A stretch of DNA of 32,264 nucleotides, taken from positions 1 through 32,264 of the forward strand of contig DASQWC010000026.1 of NCBI GenBank assembly GCA_035640475.1, written 5' to 3'. Within the stretch, counting starts at the first letter, position 1; each line of letters starts with the position of its first letter. A program made the translations under genes and the position numbers. Below, piece by piece: positions 6,907 through 14,814 of the stretch. This stretch comes from DASQWC01 sp035640475. GTDB taxonomy: Bacteria; Actinomycetota; JAICYB01. The notes under the pieces were generated by a model. It was not told the origin of the DNA. It ran no database searches and was given only the letters and a program-made list of their open reading frames with translations.

Positions 6907-8142
6907 ATGAGCAAGGTCCGTGTCTTCGAGCTGGCCAAGGAGCTGAACGTTCCTGCCGCCGACCTCATGACGCGTCTGCGGAGGATGGGCGTCTCGGTCA
7001 AGTCGCACTCGTCCACGGTCGACAGGCTCGTCGCGGCGGAGCTCACCGGGACGCCGTTGCGGGTCCACGAGATCGCCAAGGAGCTCGGCGTCTCCGCGAA
7101 GGAGCTCACGACGAGGCTTCAAGGGATGGGCATGGACGTGAAGTCCCACATGTCGACGGTCGATGCCGCCGAGCTGAGCCGTCTGACGAGCGCCGAGCCG
7201 GCGCCGGCAGCGCCGTCGACGGTGGTCGTCGAGTCTCCGCCTCCGGTCGCCGTCCCGCCCGTTCGCACGGCTCCTGAGGCCCCGGAGCCGCCGCAGGAGA
7301 CACCTGCTGCCTCGGTGCCCCCGCCGGCGCCGTCCGAGCCTGCTGCTGAGGCCGCCACAGCTTCGGGTGAGGAGCCCCGACCTGCGGCCGCGGCGAGGGT
7401 GCAGGAGATCGAGCTCCCGATCAGCATCGAAGAGCTCGTCAGCCGGGCCGACCGCCTCGCCCGGCTCACGACGGGAAGCACGACAACCGAAGACCGTCCC
7501 GCGCCGGTCCCACAAGCCGATGCGCCTCGGATCGATACACCGCGCGCCGTTGCAGCTCCCGTCAGGCCCGCGCACGTCAAGGGGCCGGGCCCCCTGGCTC
7601 GCGCCCGGACGGCCACACGCTCGCTCCAGGAGCGAATCGAGGCCGCACCCGGTGGACGTCTGCTCCTGAGCCTGTTCTGCGTCGCGGTCGTTGCTGCCGT
7701 CCTCATCTCGAACCTGCCGGCCTCCTACAGCGGCGATCTCGCCAAGCGCCGCACCGGACGCGTGCTCGTCAACGCGCAGCTCTATCAGGGGTGGAACATG
7801 TTCGCCCCGGACCCCCCGACGTTCAACATCCGACTCGTCGCGGTCGTCCGTTACAGTGACGGCACACGCTCGACGTGGTCACCGCCTGTCTACAACCGTT
7901 TCACGGGCGGCTATCGAGATTTTCGCTGGCGTCGTTCGGACTCGATCAGCCCTCAGGACTCGATCTACTACAACGGTCTGGCCGACTGGCTCGCGCGCAG
8001 GCAACACAAAGAGGACGGCCGCAACGCGACAGAGGTGATCTTCTACCAGGCGACTGCGGCATCACCGCCGCCGGGCAGCAGTGCGAAGCCGACGTGGCAG
8101 CTGGTCCGAGTCCTGTCCGTCCATCCGGTGTTGGACACCTAG
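6907..8142 (+). CDS. Tandem IF2_N domain / single-pass membrane protein, HTTM partner
   Basis: 411 aa. Residues 3-48 and 51-93 are two copies of the IF2_N fold (PF04760, known from the N-terminus of translation factor IF-2): VRVFELAKELNVPAADL and LRVHEIAKELGVSAKEL, each followed by VKSH and STVD. Residues 97-228 are a Pro/Ala-rich linker. One membrane helix spans residues 251-270. Residues 290-411 contain LYQGWNMFAPDPP, a signature I associate with small proteins encoded beside HTTM genes, and a probable exported domain. The next gene, 3 nt downstream, is indeed an HTTM protein. No GTPase domain is present, so this is not IF-2. Topology would leave IF2_N in the cytoplasm. Role unknown; a link between the membrane complex and a nucleic-acid or ribosome partner is inference. 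Confidence 0.85.
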   Translation: MSKVRVFELAKELNVPAADLMTRLRRMGVSVKSHSSTVDRLVAAELTGTPLRVHEIAKELGVSAKELTTRLQGMGMDVKSHMSTVDAAELSRLTSAEPAPAAPSTVVVESPPPVAVPPVRTAPEAPEPPQETPAASVPPPAPSEPAAEAATASGEEPRPAAAARVQEIELPISIEELVSRADRLARLTTGSTTTEDRPAPVPQADAPRIDTPRAVAAPVRPAHVKGPGPLARARTATRSLQERIEAAPGGRLLLSLFCVAVVAAVLISNLPASYSGDLAKRRTGRVLVNAQLYQGWNMFAPDPPTFNIRLVAVVRYSDGTRSTWSPPVYNRFTGGYRDFRWRRSDSISPQDSIYYNGLADWLARRQHKEDGRNATEVIFYQATAASPPPGSSAKPTWQLVRVLSVHPVLDT

Positions 8143-8145
8143 GTC

Positions 8146-9147
8146 ATGGCCGAGCCGCTGCGAGAGCGAATCAAGGCCGTCGCGCGCGATCGCCGCGATG
8201 CCTTCGGGCACGTCTGGCACGACTTCTGGTTCGAGCCTCGCTCGACGGCCCCGGTCTCGTTGTTCCGGATCGCCTACGGCGCCGTTGTGCTGGTCTGGGG
8301 GCTCTCCTTCGCACCCGACCTCCTGACCTTCTACTCCCGCAACGGGTTCATCCCCGAGCAGCCGCCCGGAGGCTGGGGCCTGCTGCAGCTGTGGAACTCG
8401 AACGTCATGTTGTTGCTCGTGTACGGCCTCCTGCTGACGTCGGCCGCATGTCTGATCGTCGGATACAAATCGCGCCTCGCCGCGGTCACGCTGTGGCTCA
8501 TGATGGTCTCGCTGCAAGCCAGAAATCCGTACGTGCAAACCGGGGGTGAGCTCGTCCTCCGCCTCACCGGGCTCTACATGATGTTCGTTCCAGGCGGTGA
8601 GTCCTTCTCACTCGACCGGTGGCGCAAGGACAAGGAGCATTTCTGGGAGTTCCCCAAGCGTGCGCCGTGGGGAATGCGGCTCGCACAGATCCAGCTGAGC
8701 GCCATCTACCTGTTCACGGTCTGGACGAAGGTGCCCGGACGGACGTGGAACGATGGATCGGCCGTCGGCTACGCGCTCCAGCTTCGTCCGTATCTTCGAC
8801 TCCCGATCCCGGAACGCATTCTCGATTTCGTCCCGCTCATGAACCTCTTCACGTGGGCCACGCTGGCCATCGAGCTATCGATGGCCATCCTCATCTGGAA
8901 CCGCAAGCTGCGGCCGTGGGTGATGCTGGGCGGCATCGCCCTCCACGGCGGGATCGAGATCGCGCTGAAGGTTGGATTCTTCAGCTATGCGATGTGGGTG
9001 CTGTACACGGTGTTCATCCCGGAGGACACCGCGGAGAAGCTCATCCTGAAGGTCCGCGATCGGGTCCGCGCCCGGCTGCGAAGGGCTCCCGTTGCAGCGC
9101 CGGAGCCCGCAACACTCGCGGCGCCGCTGGTCTCCGAGCGTCTGTAG
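8146..9147 (+). CDS. HTTM domain membrane protein
   Basis: 333 aa. The N-terminal WFEPRSTAPVSLFRIAYG and the later RNPYVQTGGELVLRLTGLYM and FVPGGESFSLDRWR segments fit the HTTM (horizontally transferred transmembrane) family, which is related to the membrane part of vitamin-K-dependent gamma-carboxylase. Several hydrophobic helices are visible between residues 36 and 290; the last 45 residues are a charged Ala/Pro tail likely in the cytoplasm. The ATG lies 3 nt after the stop of the IF2_N gene, so the two are almost certainly co-translated. The biochemical activity of bacterial HTTM proteins is generally unknown, and no carboxylase activity can be claimed. Confidence 0.88.
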   Translation: MAEPLRERIKAVARDRRDAFGHVWHDFWFEPRSTAPVSLFRIAYGAVVLVWGLSFAPDLLTFYSRNGFIPEQPPGGWGLLQLWNSNVMLLLVYGLLLTSAACLIVGYKSRLAAVTLWLMMVSLQARNPYVQTGGELVLRLTGLYMMFVPGGESFSLDRWRKDKEHFWEFPKRAPWGMRLAQIQLSAIYLFTVWTKVPGRTWNDGSAVGYALQLRPYLRLPIPERILDFVPLMNLFTWATLAIELSMAILIWNRKLRPWVMLGGIALHGGIEIALKVGFFSYAMWVLYTVFIPEDTAEKLILKVRDRVRARLRRAPVAAPEPATLAAPLVSERL

Positions 9148-9155
9148 CCGCCGGC

Positions 9156-9944
9156 TTGAACGACCCGAGCTCAAGGGGAACTCAGGCCGCCTACGATCCC
9201 TCGTGGTTCTCTGGTCTTGCCGCCGCAGAGGAGCGGCATTTCTGGTTCATCGCCCGAAGCGAGCTGATCGCCGGGCTTGTCGGCCAGCTCCTGCCTGATC
9301 CGGACCACGCGCCGTGGGTCGTTGAGGTGGGGTGTGGCACCGGCAAGGTCCTCAGCGCGGTCGGCTCAGCGCTGCCCAAGAGCAAGCTGGTGGCATTCGA
9401 CTACTTCTCGGAGGGTCTGGAGATCGCACGAACACGGTCGACCGCCTATGCGGTACAGGGCGACGCCAACGCTCTGCCGTTTCTGCCGGGTTTCGACCTC
9501 GCCGGAATGTTCGATGTGCTCGAGCACATTCCTGAGGACGTCGAAGCATTAGCGCGAGTGCGCGAAATCTTGCGGCCGGGTGGATGGTTGCTCGTCACGG
9601 TTCCGGCGCTACGCTCGCTGTGGAGCGACATCGACGTCCATTCTGGCCACCAGCGCCGCTACACACGCCAGGATCTCGATGCCAAGCTCAACCAGGCCGG
9701 CTTCGTGCCACATCGCAGTTCGTACTTCATGGCGAGTCTCTTCGTCCCGACATTCCTGCTGCGACGTATCTCCTCGCGCGCATCGCGCCGCACTCCCAGC
9801 GATCGATCAGTGGACGAGTTGACCCTTCGGCCGACCGCGAACCGCGTCGCCCTCGCACTCTTGCGACTCGAGAACCGGCGCCTGCTTCGCGGACGCTCGA
9901 TGCCCATCGGCACGTCGCTCGTTACGATCGCGAGAGCTCCCTGA
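9156..9944 (+). CDS. Class I SAM-dependent methyltransferase
   Basis: 262 aa from a TTG at 9156, 8 nt after the HTTM stop; no ATG or GTG precedes the conserved EERHFWFIARSE segment (residues 25-36), so TTG is the best start, though its ribosome site is weak. Motif I is VVEVGCGTGK (55-64), the acidic end of strand 2 is FDY (81-83), motif II/III is MFDVLEHIPED (118-128) and a post-motif LRPGGWLLVTVPA follows. This is the Methyltransf_11/23 type often found near cell-envelope or glycosyltransferase genes. The acceptor is unknown. It is the last gene of the 6907-9944 operon and meets the next gene tail to tail with 1 nt between them. Confidence 0.85.
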   Translation: MNDPSSRGTQAAYDPSWFSGLAAAEERHFWFIARSELIAGLVGQLLPDPDHAPWVVEVGCGTGKVLSAVGSALPKSKLVAFDYFSEGLEIARTRSTAYAVQGDANALPFLPGFDLAGMFDVLEHIPEDVEALARVREILRPGGWLLVTVPALRSLWSDIDVHSGHQRRYTRQDLDAKLNQAGFVPHRSSYFMASLFVPTFLLRRISSRASRRTPSDRSVDELTLRPTANRVALALLRLENRRLLRGRSMPIGTSLVTIARAP

Positions 9945-9945
9945 G

Positions 9946-10854
9946 CTAAGGCAGGTTCGCGAGGAAGTCGAGCGTCCGCGAAGCGGCGCCGGGTTCGGCG
10001 GCAACAACCTGGGCGCCGAAATCGGTGGCGCCGGCGTCCGCCAGACTGCGTAGTGCTCCGTTCAGTGCCTTCTCGTTGCCGAACAGCGCGACCGCCGCCG
10101 GATCGGTGACGCCCTCACGGTCGAACATCGCTCGGTACGAGGGCAGCGCACCGTAGGAAGCCACCGAAGGCGCGAACCGCTCGCGTGCGCCGTCTGCGTC
10201 CTCGACGAGTGAAATCGGGAGTCCGGCGACGATGCGCGGTGCAGGTCGTCCGGCTTCTTCGGCCGCCTTCGTGATGCTCGGCGTGATGTGCTCACCGAGG
10301 GTCCGCGGCCCGACCCACGACGTGATCGTGCCCGCGGTGGATCGCCCGGCGATCCGAAGCATCGCCGGGCCGAGCGCGGCAACGACGACCGGCACGGGCG
10401 GCGTCTCGACAAACACGCGCGCGCGGACCCGATAGAGCTCGCCGTCCACGCTCGCCGTCTCTGCGTTCAGGAGCGGCAGGAGGACGTCGAGGTACTCGCG
10501 CATGTGCCGCGCCGGACGTTCGAACGGCATCCCCAGCGCGCCGGAGATCATCGACTCGTGTGAGAGCCCGATCCCGAGCGTGAACCGCCCGTCCGAGGAC
10601 GACTGCACGGTCATCGCTTGTTGCGCCATCACCACCGGATGCCTCGGATACGTCGGGACGACGGCCGTTCCGAGCTCGATGCGATTCGTTTCACGCCCGG
10701 CCGCGGACAGCGCGGTCATCGCGTCGAACGCAAAGGCGTTCGTCATCCACACCGTGTCGAAGCCGCGCGCTTCGGCGTCCTTGATCCGCTTGACGACGCC
10801 GTCGACCGTGCTCTCGGACCGGGCGCCGAGCCCGACGGTGATCCCGATTCTCAC
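9946..10854 (-). CDS. LLM-class (F420-dependent type) oxidoreductase
   Basis: 302 aa TIM-barrel protein of the luciferase-like monooxygenase family. Visible features are the N-terminal strand RIGITVG, the segment DAEARGFDTVWMTNAF, ELGTAVVPTYPRHPVVMAQQ and RFTLGIGLSHESMI, which is the pattern of F420-dependent LLM enzymes. The substrate is unknown. The GTG start at 10854 overlaps the amine oxidase stop (GTGA), so the two are probably coupled. The longer in-frame reading to 11055 overlaps the amine oxidase gene and has atypical composition, so it was rejected. FMN use instead of F420 cannot be excluded. Confidence 0.85.
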   Translation of the reverse strand: MRIGITVGLGARSESTVDGVVKRIKDAEARGFDTVWMTNAFAFDAMTALSAAGRETNRIELGTAVVPTYPRHPVVMAQQAMTVQSSSDGRFTLGIGLSHESMISGALGMPFERPARHMREYLDVLLPLLNAETASVDGELYRVRARVFVETPPVPVVVAALGPAMLRIAGRSTAGTITSWVGPRTLGEHITPSITKAAEEAGRPAPRIVAGLPISLVEDADGARERFAPSVASYGALPSYRAMFDREGVTDPAAVALFGNEKALNGALRSLADAGATDFGAQVVAAEPGAASRTLDFLANLP

Positions 10855-12149
10855 GAGCCGACACTCGCGCGCGAGATGGCGTTGATCCGACCGGCGGCCA
10901 CCGCGCCGGACTCGAGGGCGCCGTGCACGGTTGCCGGGCGCATGGGGTTCGTCGCCTCGCCGGCAAAGAACAGGACGTCGTCCACCGGCTCGGCAAGCCG
11001 TGCGCGCAGACCGGTCCCGCCCGGCGGAAGGAACGAGTAGCCCATCTTCGACCACGCGTCCGCGCCCCAGTCGATCCAGCGTGCCTCGACAAGGTGGCTG
11101 CGCAGCTTCTCGCCGAGCATTGCTTCCAGATGCTCGAGCGCGACGAGGGCGGGATCATCGTGCTCCCGCATTCGCCGGACGCCGCCGCCGCCCATCAGCG
11201 CAGTCACGACGGGAGCGGGCTGCGGTCGTCCGCGGCCGGGGGTCCACCACAGCTGTGTGTCGAACGTGGTCGTGATGAACGTGAGGTCGTCCGGCCATCG
11301 TGGGCGATCGAACCGAAGGATCGCCTTCGCGGCCGGCCCTGCGCCGATACCGGCGATTGCTTCGCGTTTGTCGGCGGGAAGCTCCGGCGCGAATGAGACG
11401 TCACCCGCCTGGAGGATCGCGAGTGGAAGCGTGATGACGGCGCAGTCCGCCGCGAACCGCTGGGAGTCGCACACGGCGACAACACCTTCACGCCCCCATT
11501 CGATCCGCCGCACCGGAGTGCTGCCCCGGACGTCCAGACCGTCGGCAAGAGCCGACATCAGCGTCGAGTAACCCTCGACGACGCGGAACGTCCGGTTGAA
11601 GCCGTCTCCTTCGTAGCCGGCCTCCACGAGGCCGCCGATGCCGAGCTCGTCGATGTCGCCGCAGTGCAGCACCGACTGCGTGTTGGCCCACAGCTTGAGC
11701 TGGTCGGCCGTCGGATCGCCTTCGAAGAAGCCTTCCCACCGGCGGGACGCCTCCTCCACCGTCATGTCCTCGCCGCCGCCGTTGATCCACGCGATCGCCG
11801 ACTGGTCGGTCTTGAGCGCCAGCATCGCGTTCGGCGACGTGAGAAAAGCGGCCTGATCGAGCAGCTTCCCGTCGACGTACGCGCGCATATTGATGAACGG
11901 CGCGAGGTCGATGGCCGACAGCCCGTAACGCTCGAGCAAAGGCCAGGTGCACACGTGCTCGCCCTGGACGAACTCGGCCCCCATCTCCACCGGATGCTCG
12001 CCAAGGTCGAAGGCCGTGTGAATGCGCCCGCCGACGCGATCTCGCGCCTCGAGGACGATCACACGGTGTCCGCCGTCGTGGAGCGCGCGCGCCGCCGCCA
12101 GCCCCGAAGCACCGGCACCGACGACGAGTACGCGAGACGTCTCGGTCAT
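10851..12149 (-). CDS. Flavin-containing amine oxidase
   Basis: 432 aa. The N-terminal Rossmann motif VLVVGAGASGLAAARAL (residues 7-23), then VIVLEARDRVGGR, binds FAD. MGAEFVQGE follows, and the C-terminal FFAGEATNPMRPATVHGALE (residues about 395-415) is the flavin-contacting segment of monoamine oxidase/polyamine oxidase relatives. Predicted to oxidise a primary or secondary amine, or to act as a related desaturase; the substrate is unknown. No signal peptide or membrane anchor is seen, so it is probably cytoplasmic. It lies 27 nt downstream of tRNA-Ala and is followed by an overlapping LLM oxidoreductase, hinting at a two-step flavin pathway. Confidence 0.9.
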   Translation of the reverse strand: MTETSRVLVVGAGASGLAAARALHDGGHRVIVLEARDRVGGRIHTAFDLGEHPVEMGAEFVQGEHVCTWPLLERYGLSAIDLAPFINMRAYVDGKLLDQAAFLTSPNAMLALKTDQSAIAWINGGGEDMTVEEASRRWEGFFEGDPTADQLKLWANTQSVLHCGDIDELGIGGLVEAGYEGDGFNRTFRVVEGYSTLMSALADGLDVRGSTPVRRIEWGREGVVAVCDSQRFAADCAVITLPLAILQAGDVSFAPELPADKREAIAGIGAGPAAKAILRFDRPRWPDDLTFITTTFDTQLWWTPGRGRPQPAPVVTALMGGGGVRRMREHDDPALVALEHLEAMLGEKLRSHLVEARWIDWGADAWSKMGYSFLPPGGTGLRARLAEPVDDVLFFAGEATNPMRPATVHGALESGAVAAGRINAISRASVGS

Positions 12150-12176
12150 TCCCCCGCCCCACTTTCCAATTGCTTG

Positions 12177-12249
12177 TGGAGATGGCCGGACTCGAACCGG
12201 CGGCCTCCGCCGTGCAAAGGCGGCGCTCTACCACCTGAGCTACATCCCC
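12177..12249 (-). tRNA. tRNA-Ala (anticodon UGC)
   Basis: 73-nt cloverleaf on the minus strand. The acceptor stem GGGGATG pairs with CATCTCC, discriminator A. The anticodon stem CCGCC/GGCGG holds loop TTTGCAC with anticodon TGC. The T-arm has GGTTCGAGTCC. The 3' CCA is not encoded. Confidence 0.97.
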
Positions 12250-12256
12250 GGCGCCC

Positions 12257-12394
12257 CTAGGGGCTCTGAGGGCCTCCTGGAGGCTCCCAGCGGCCCGCCT
12301 CGGCTCCGTCCCCCCTCCGGCCGCGCACGAGCCGTACGGCCAGCCCGACAACGGTGCCGAGCAGCCCCAGCAGGAACCACTGCCGCTTCTTCAA
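12257..12394 (-). CDS. Small one-helix membrane protein between two tRNA genes
   Basis: 45 aa from a TTG at 12394, preceded by GAGGAGG at good spacing (5-6 nt). The product is a basic start (MKKRQW), a hydrophobic helix (FLLGLLGTVVGLAV, residues 7-20), a basic patch (RLVRGRR) and a short Pro/Gly tail. Size, position near gyrA and tRNA genes, and layout recall the small actinobacterial DLW-39 family, but no DLW motif is present, so this is only a resemblance. It is too short for most gene callers. The alternative is non-coding spacer; the strong ribosome site and tidy signal-anchor pattern favour a gene. Confidence 0.5.
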   Translation of the reverse strand: MKKRQWFLLGLLGTVVGLAVRLVRGRRGDGAEAGRWEPPGGPQSP

Positions 12395-12417
12395 AGAAGC
12401 CTCCTCGCTGCCGCTTG

Positions 12418-12491
<74 letters not shown>

Positions 12492-12508
12492 GGGAGGGCA
12501 CATGGTAC

Positions 12509-12949
12509 CTACTCGCCCGGGTGCGGTACGCCCTCGGGCGCGTCCGGACGGCGCACCGGCGGCGGCGTCGGTTCGGACGCCCACGTGCGCGGCGCGGGCC
12601 GAACCGGCTCCGTGCGTGCCTCGACCGAGATCTCGATACCGCCCACGATCGGATACAGCGAGTTGTACAGGTGCGCGAGCATCCCCGCCACGACGGCGAC
12701 GACGGCCGACACAACGCCCGCCGCGACGATGAACACACCGAGGAACGGCAGGATGCTCAGCCGGAATCCGGTGAAGCCCAAGCTCGCGATGAACCCCTCG
12801 ACGCCGCCCAAGCCACCGGAGACGAGACCGAGGATGTAGAGCGCGATCAAGCCGACGAACCCAACACCCCACACGCAAACGGAAAGCGCGAAGGCGACGC
12901 GGGCGACGGAGCCGATGTCGAGCTTTCGGATCACCCATCGCTCGGTCAC
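12509..12949 (-). CDS. DUF3566 membrane protein
   Basis: 146 aa from a GTG. A short cytoplasmic start containing RKLDIGSVARVAF is followed by two long hydrophobic segments (residues about 18-42 and 63-92) and a Pro-rich charged tail. The pattern and the position behind gyrA match DUF3566, a family of transmembrane proteins found in Actinomycetota. The family role is not established; the location suggests a link with chromosome or envelope maintenance. The gap from rtcB is 3 nt, so it is probably in the same transcript. Confidence 0.85.
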   Translation of the reverse strand: MTERWVIRKLDIGSVARVAFALSVCVWGVGFVGLIALYILGLVSGGLGGVEGFIASLGFTGFRLSILPFLGVFIVAAGVVSAVVAVVAGMLAHLYNSLYPIVGGIEISVEARTEPVRPAPRTWASEPTPPPVRRPDAPEGVPHPGE

Positions 12950-12952
12950 GAA

Positions 12953-14401
12953 TCAGCCCTTGATAACGGCGAGCGGTCGCAGCCTGGCCACGCGTTTGGA
13001 GAGGGAGGCGTCCTCACACACGCGGACCACCTCGGAAACGTCTTTGTACGCGTACGGCGCCTCCTCGGCGAGCAACCGCACTTGCTGAGCGGACACATAG
13101 ATCCCTTCGGCCTCGAGCTGTCGCTTCAAGTCTCGCCCGTGCATCTGCTTTGTTGCAGCTTTCCTCGACATCATGCGGCCGGCTCCATGACACGTCGACG
13201 CCCATCCGAGCTCTTGGGCTTGGGCGCGGCCCGCGGCCGTCCCGACGAGCACCCAGGACGCCGTCCCCATGCTGCCGGGAACGAGCACCGGCTGTCCGAC
13301 ATCTCTATACCGGTCGGGTATCTCCGGGTGACCAGGCCCGAACGCGCGCGTCGCGCCCTTCCGATGCACGCACAAGGTGCGCGTGCGGCCGTCCACGTCG
13401 TAGCGCTCGAGCTTGGCGAGATTGTGCGAGACGTCGTAGACGACCTCCATTCCGAGCTCACGACCCGACGCCCCGAACACGCGCTCGAAGGCCGACCGCA
13501 CGCCGTCGGTGATCACGTGGCGGTTGGCACGGCCGTAGTTCGCCGCCGCAGCCATGCCGGCGAGATACCGCTCTCCTTCCGGAGACCGGACGGGAACGCA
13601 CGCAAGCTGCCTGTCGGGGACCGAGATCCCGTACTTGGACATCGCGCGGTCCATCGTCCGCACCTCGTCGGTGCACACCTGATGGCCGATCCCGCGGGAG
13701 CCGGTATGGATCATCACGACGATCTGTCCTTCGTACAGGCCGAACCGCTCCGCCGCGACGGGCTCGGCGATCTGGTCGACGTGCTGCACCTCGACGAAGT
13801 GATTGCCTGCGCCCATCGAGCCGAGCTGCGGGCCGCCGCGCTCCTTGGCCTTCTCCGACACTGCGCCCGGGTCCGCCGCCTCGAGCCGGCCGTGGTCCTC
13901 GCACACGTCGACGTCCTCATCCCAGCCCACACCTTTGGCAAGTGGGAACCGGACGCCGTCACGCAAGACCGCTTCCATCTCCGTGCCGGTCAGCGGCAGC
14001 AAGCCCTTGCTGCCGACGCCGCGCGGAATGCGGCCGAGCTCACGCGCGATCTCCTCGATCCGAGGCCGGACGGCCGCAGTGTCGATGTCGGTGCGGACGA
14101 GACGAACGCCGCACGAGATGTCGAATCCCACCCCGCCGGGGGACACAACGCCGTCGCCGTCGGCGTCTGTGGCGCAAACGCCGCCGATCGGAAAGCCGTA
14201 GCCCCAGTGAATATCGGGCATGGCGAAGGAGAACCCGACGATCCCCGGGAGGTGCGCCACGTTCGCGACCTGCTCGATGGCCCGGTCGTCGAGCGCCTTG
14301 GACATGAGCGCGTCCGACGCGAAGACACGGCCCGGCACGCGCATGCCGCCTGTTCGTGGGATCTCCCACAGAACGTCGGAGAGACGCCTTGCCTCAGACA
14401 T
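12953..14401 (-). CDS. rtcB: RtcB-type RNA-splicing ligase
   Basis: 482 aa, the usual full length. RtcB joins RNA 2',3'-cyclic phosphate or 3'-phosphate ends to 5'-OH ends with GTP and Mn2+. Catalytic landmarks are all present: metal-binding C97 in GGVGFDISCGVRL, GAGNH (N200, H201), H232 in IHTGSRG, H326 in DVSHN and the guanylylated histidine H405 in STCHGAGR. The ATG overlaps the end of the archease gene by 8 nt, and archease is the activator of RtcB, so the pair is a functional unit. Sitting between gyrA and two tRNA genes is a suggestive setting for tRNA repair, but that link is inference. Confidence 0.96.
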   Translation of the reverse strand: MSEARRLSDVLWEIPRTGGMRVPGRVFASDALMSKALDDRAIEQVANVAHLPGIVGFSFAMPDIHWGYGFPIGGVCATDADGDGVVSPGGVGFDISCGVRLVRTDIDTAAVRPRIEEIARELGRIPRGVGSKGLLPLTGTEMEAVLRDGVRFPLAKGVGWDEDVDVCEDHGRLEAADPGAVSEKAKERGGPQLGSMGAGNHFVEVQHVDQIAEPVAAERFGLYEGQIVVMIHTGSRGIGHQVCTDEVRTMDRAMSKYGISVPDRQLACVPVRSPEGERYLAGMAAAANYGRANRHVITDGVRSAFERVFGASGRELGMEVVYDVSHNLAKLERYDVDGRTRTLCVHRKGATRAFGPGHPEIPDRYRDVGQPVLVPGSMGTASWVLVGTAAGRAQAQELGWASTCHGAGRMMSRKAATKQMHGRDLKRQLEAEGIYVSAQQVRLLAEEAPYAYKDVSEVVRVCEDASLSKRVARLRPLAVIKG

Positions 14402-14807
14402 CGAGATACACGGTCGCTTCGTACCCGTCGCCGGTGCGGCGTATGTCCAGACCGTGATACGTGACGGCCTTGACCGCGGGGCCGTGCTGCTCGAACGCGC
14501 CGCCGCCGCTCAACGTCGCATCGACCTTCCACGGCTCGCTCGTGAGCTTTGCCGTCACCGATTGCGTCACGAAGCCGCGCGCGTCGAAGAGGAACAGGAC
14601 CTCCGAGAGCCAGTCCACGAATAACGCATCTCGGTCGGGCGCGTCGAGCGCGATTCGCTCCTCACGGTCGGGCACGCCCGTGGGCGCGACCATGACGTCC
14701 ATGAGGCCGATCGCCGCTTCCGCGAACAGCCCGTCGAGCGAGGAGGCCCACACGCGAACGCCGACGTCGGCCGTGTGCTCGATCAGCTCGTGGCCTGCGT
14801 TGGCCAC
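14394..14807 (-). CDS. Archease, RtcB activator
   Basis: 137 aa, a typical archease size. It begins HELIEHTADVGVRVWASSLDG, the family's N-terminal signature with conserved HTAD, and ends with a YHGL...YLDV segment carrying the usual C-terminal beta strands. Archease promotes guanylylation and multiple turnover of RtcB. The start is GTG at 14807, 7 nt after the gyrA stop. The overlapping rtcB start behind it supports the assignment. Confidence 0.94.
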   Translation of the reverse strand: MANAGHELIEHTADVGVRVWASSLDGLFAEAAIGLMDVMVAPTGVPDREERIALDAPDRDALFVDWLSEVLFLFDARGFVTQSVTAKLTSEPWKVDATLSGGGAFEQHGPAVKAVTYHGLDIRRTGDGYEATVYLDV

Positions 14808-14814
14808 GTGTCGG

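Noticed and set aside
10681..10700. GTTTCACG half-site resembling parS
   Set aside because: Only one half of the palindrome matches, and it lies within a coding region.
12521..14464. Long plus-strand open frame (647 codons) opposite rtcB and DUF3566
   Set aside because: Antisense shadow of high-GC coding sequence; the minus strand shows clear RtcB catalytic motifs.
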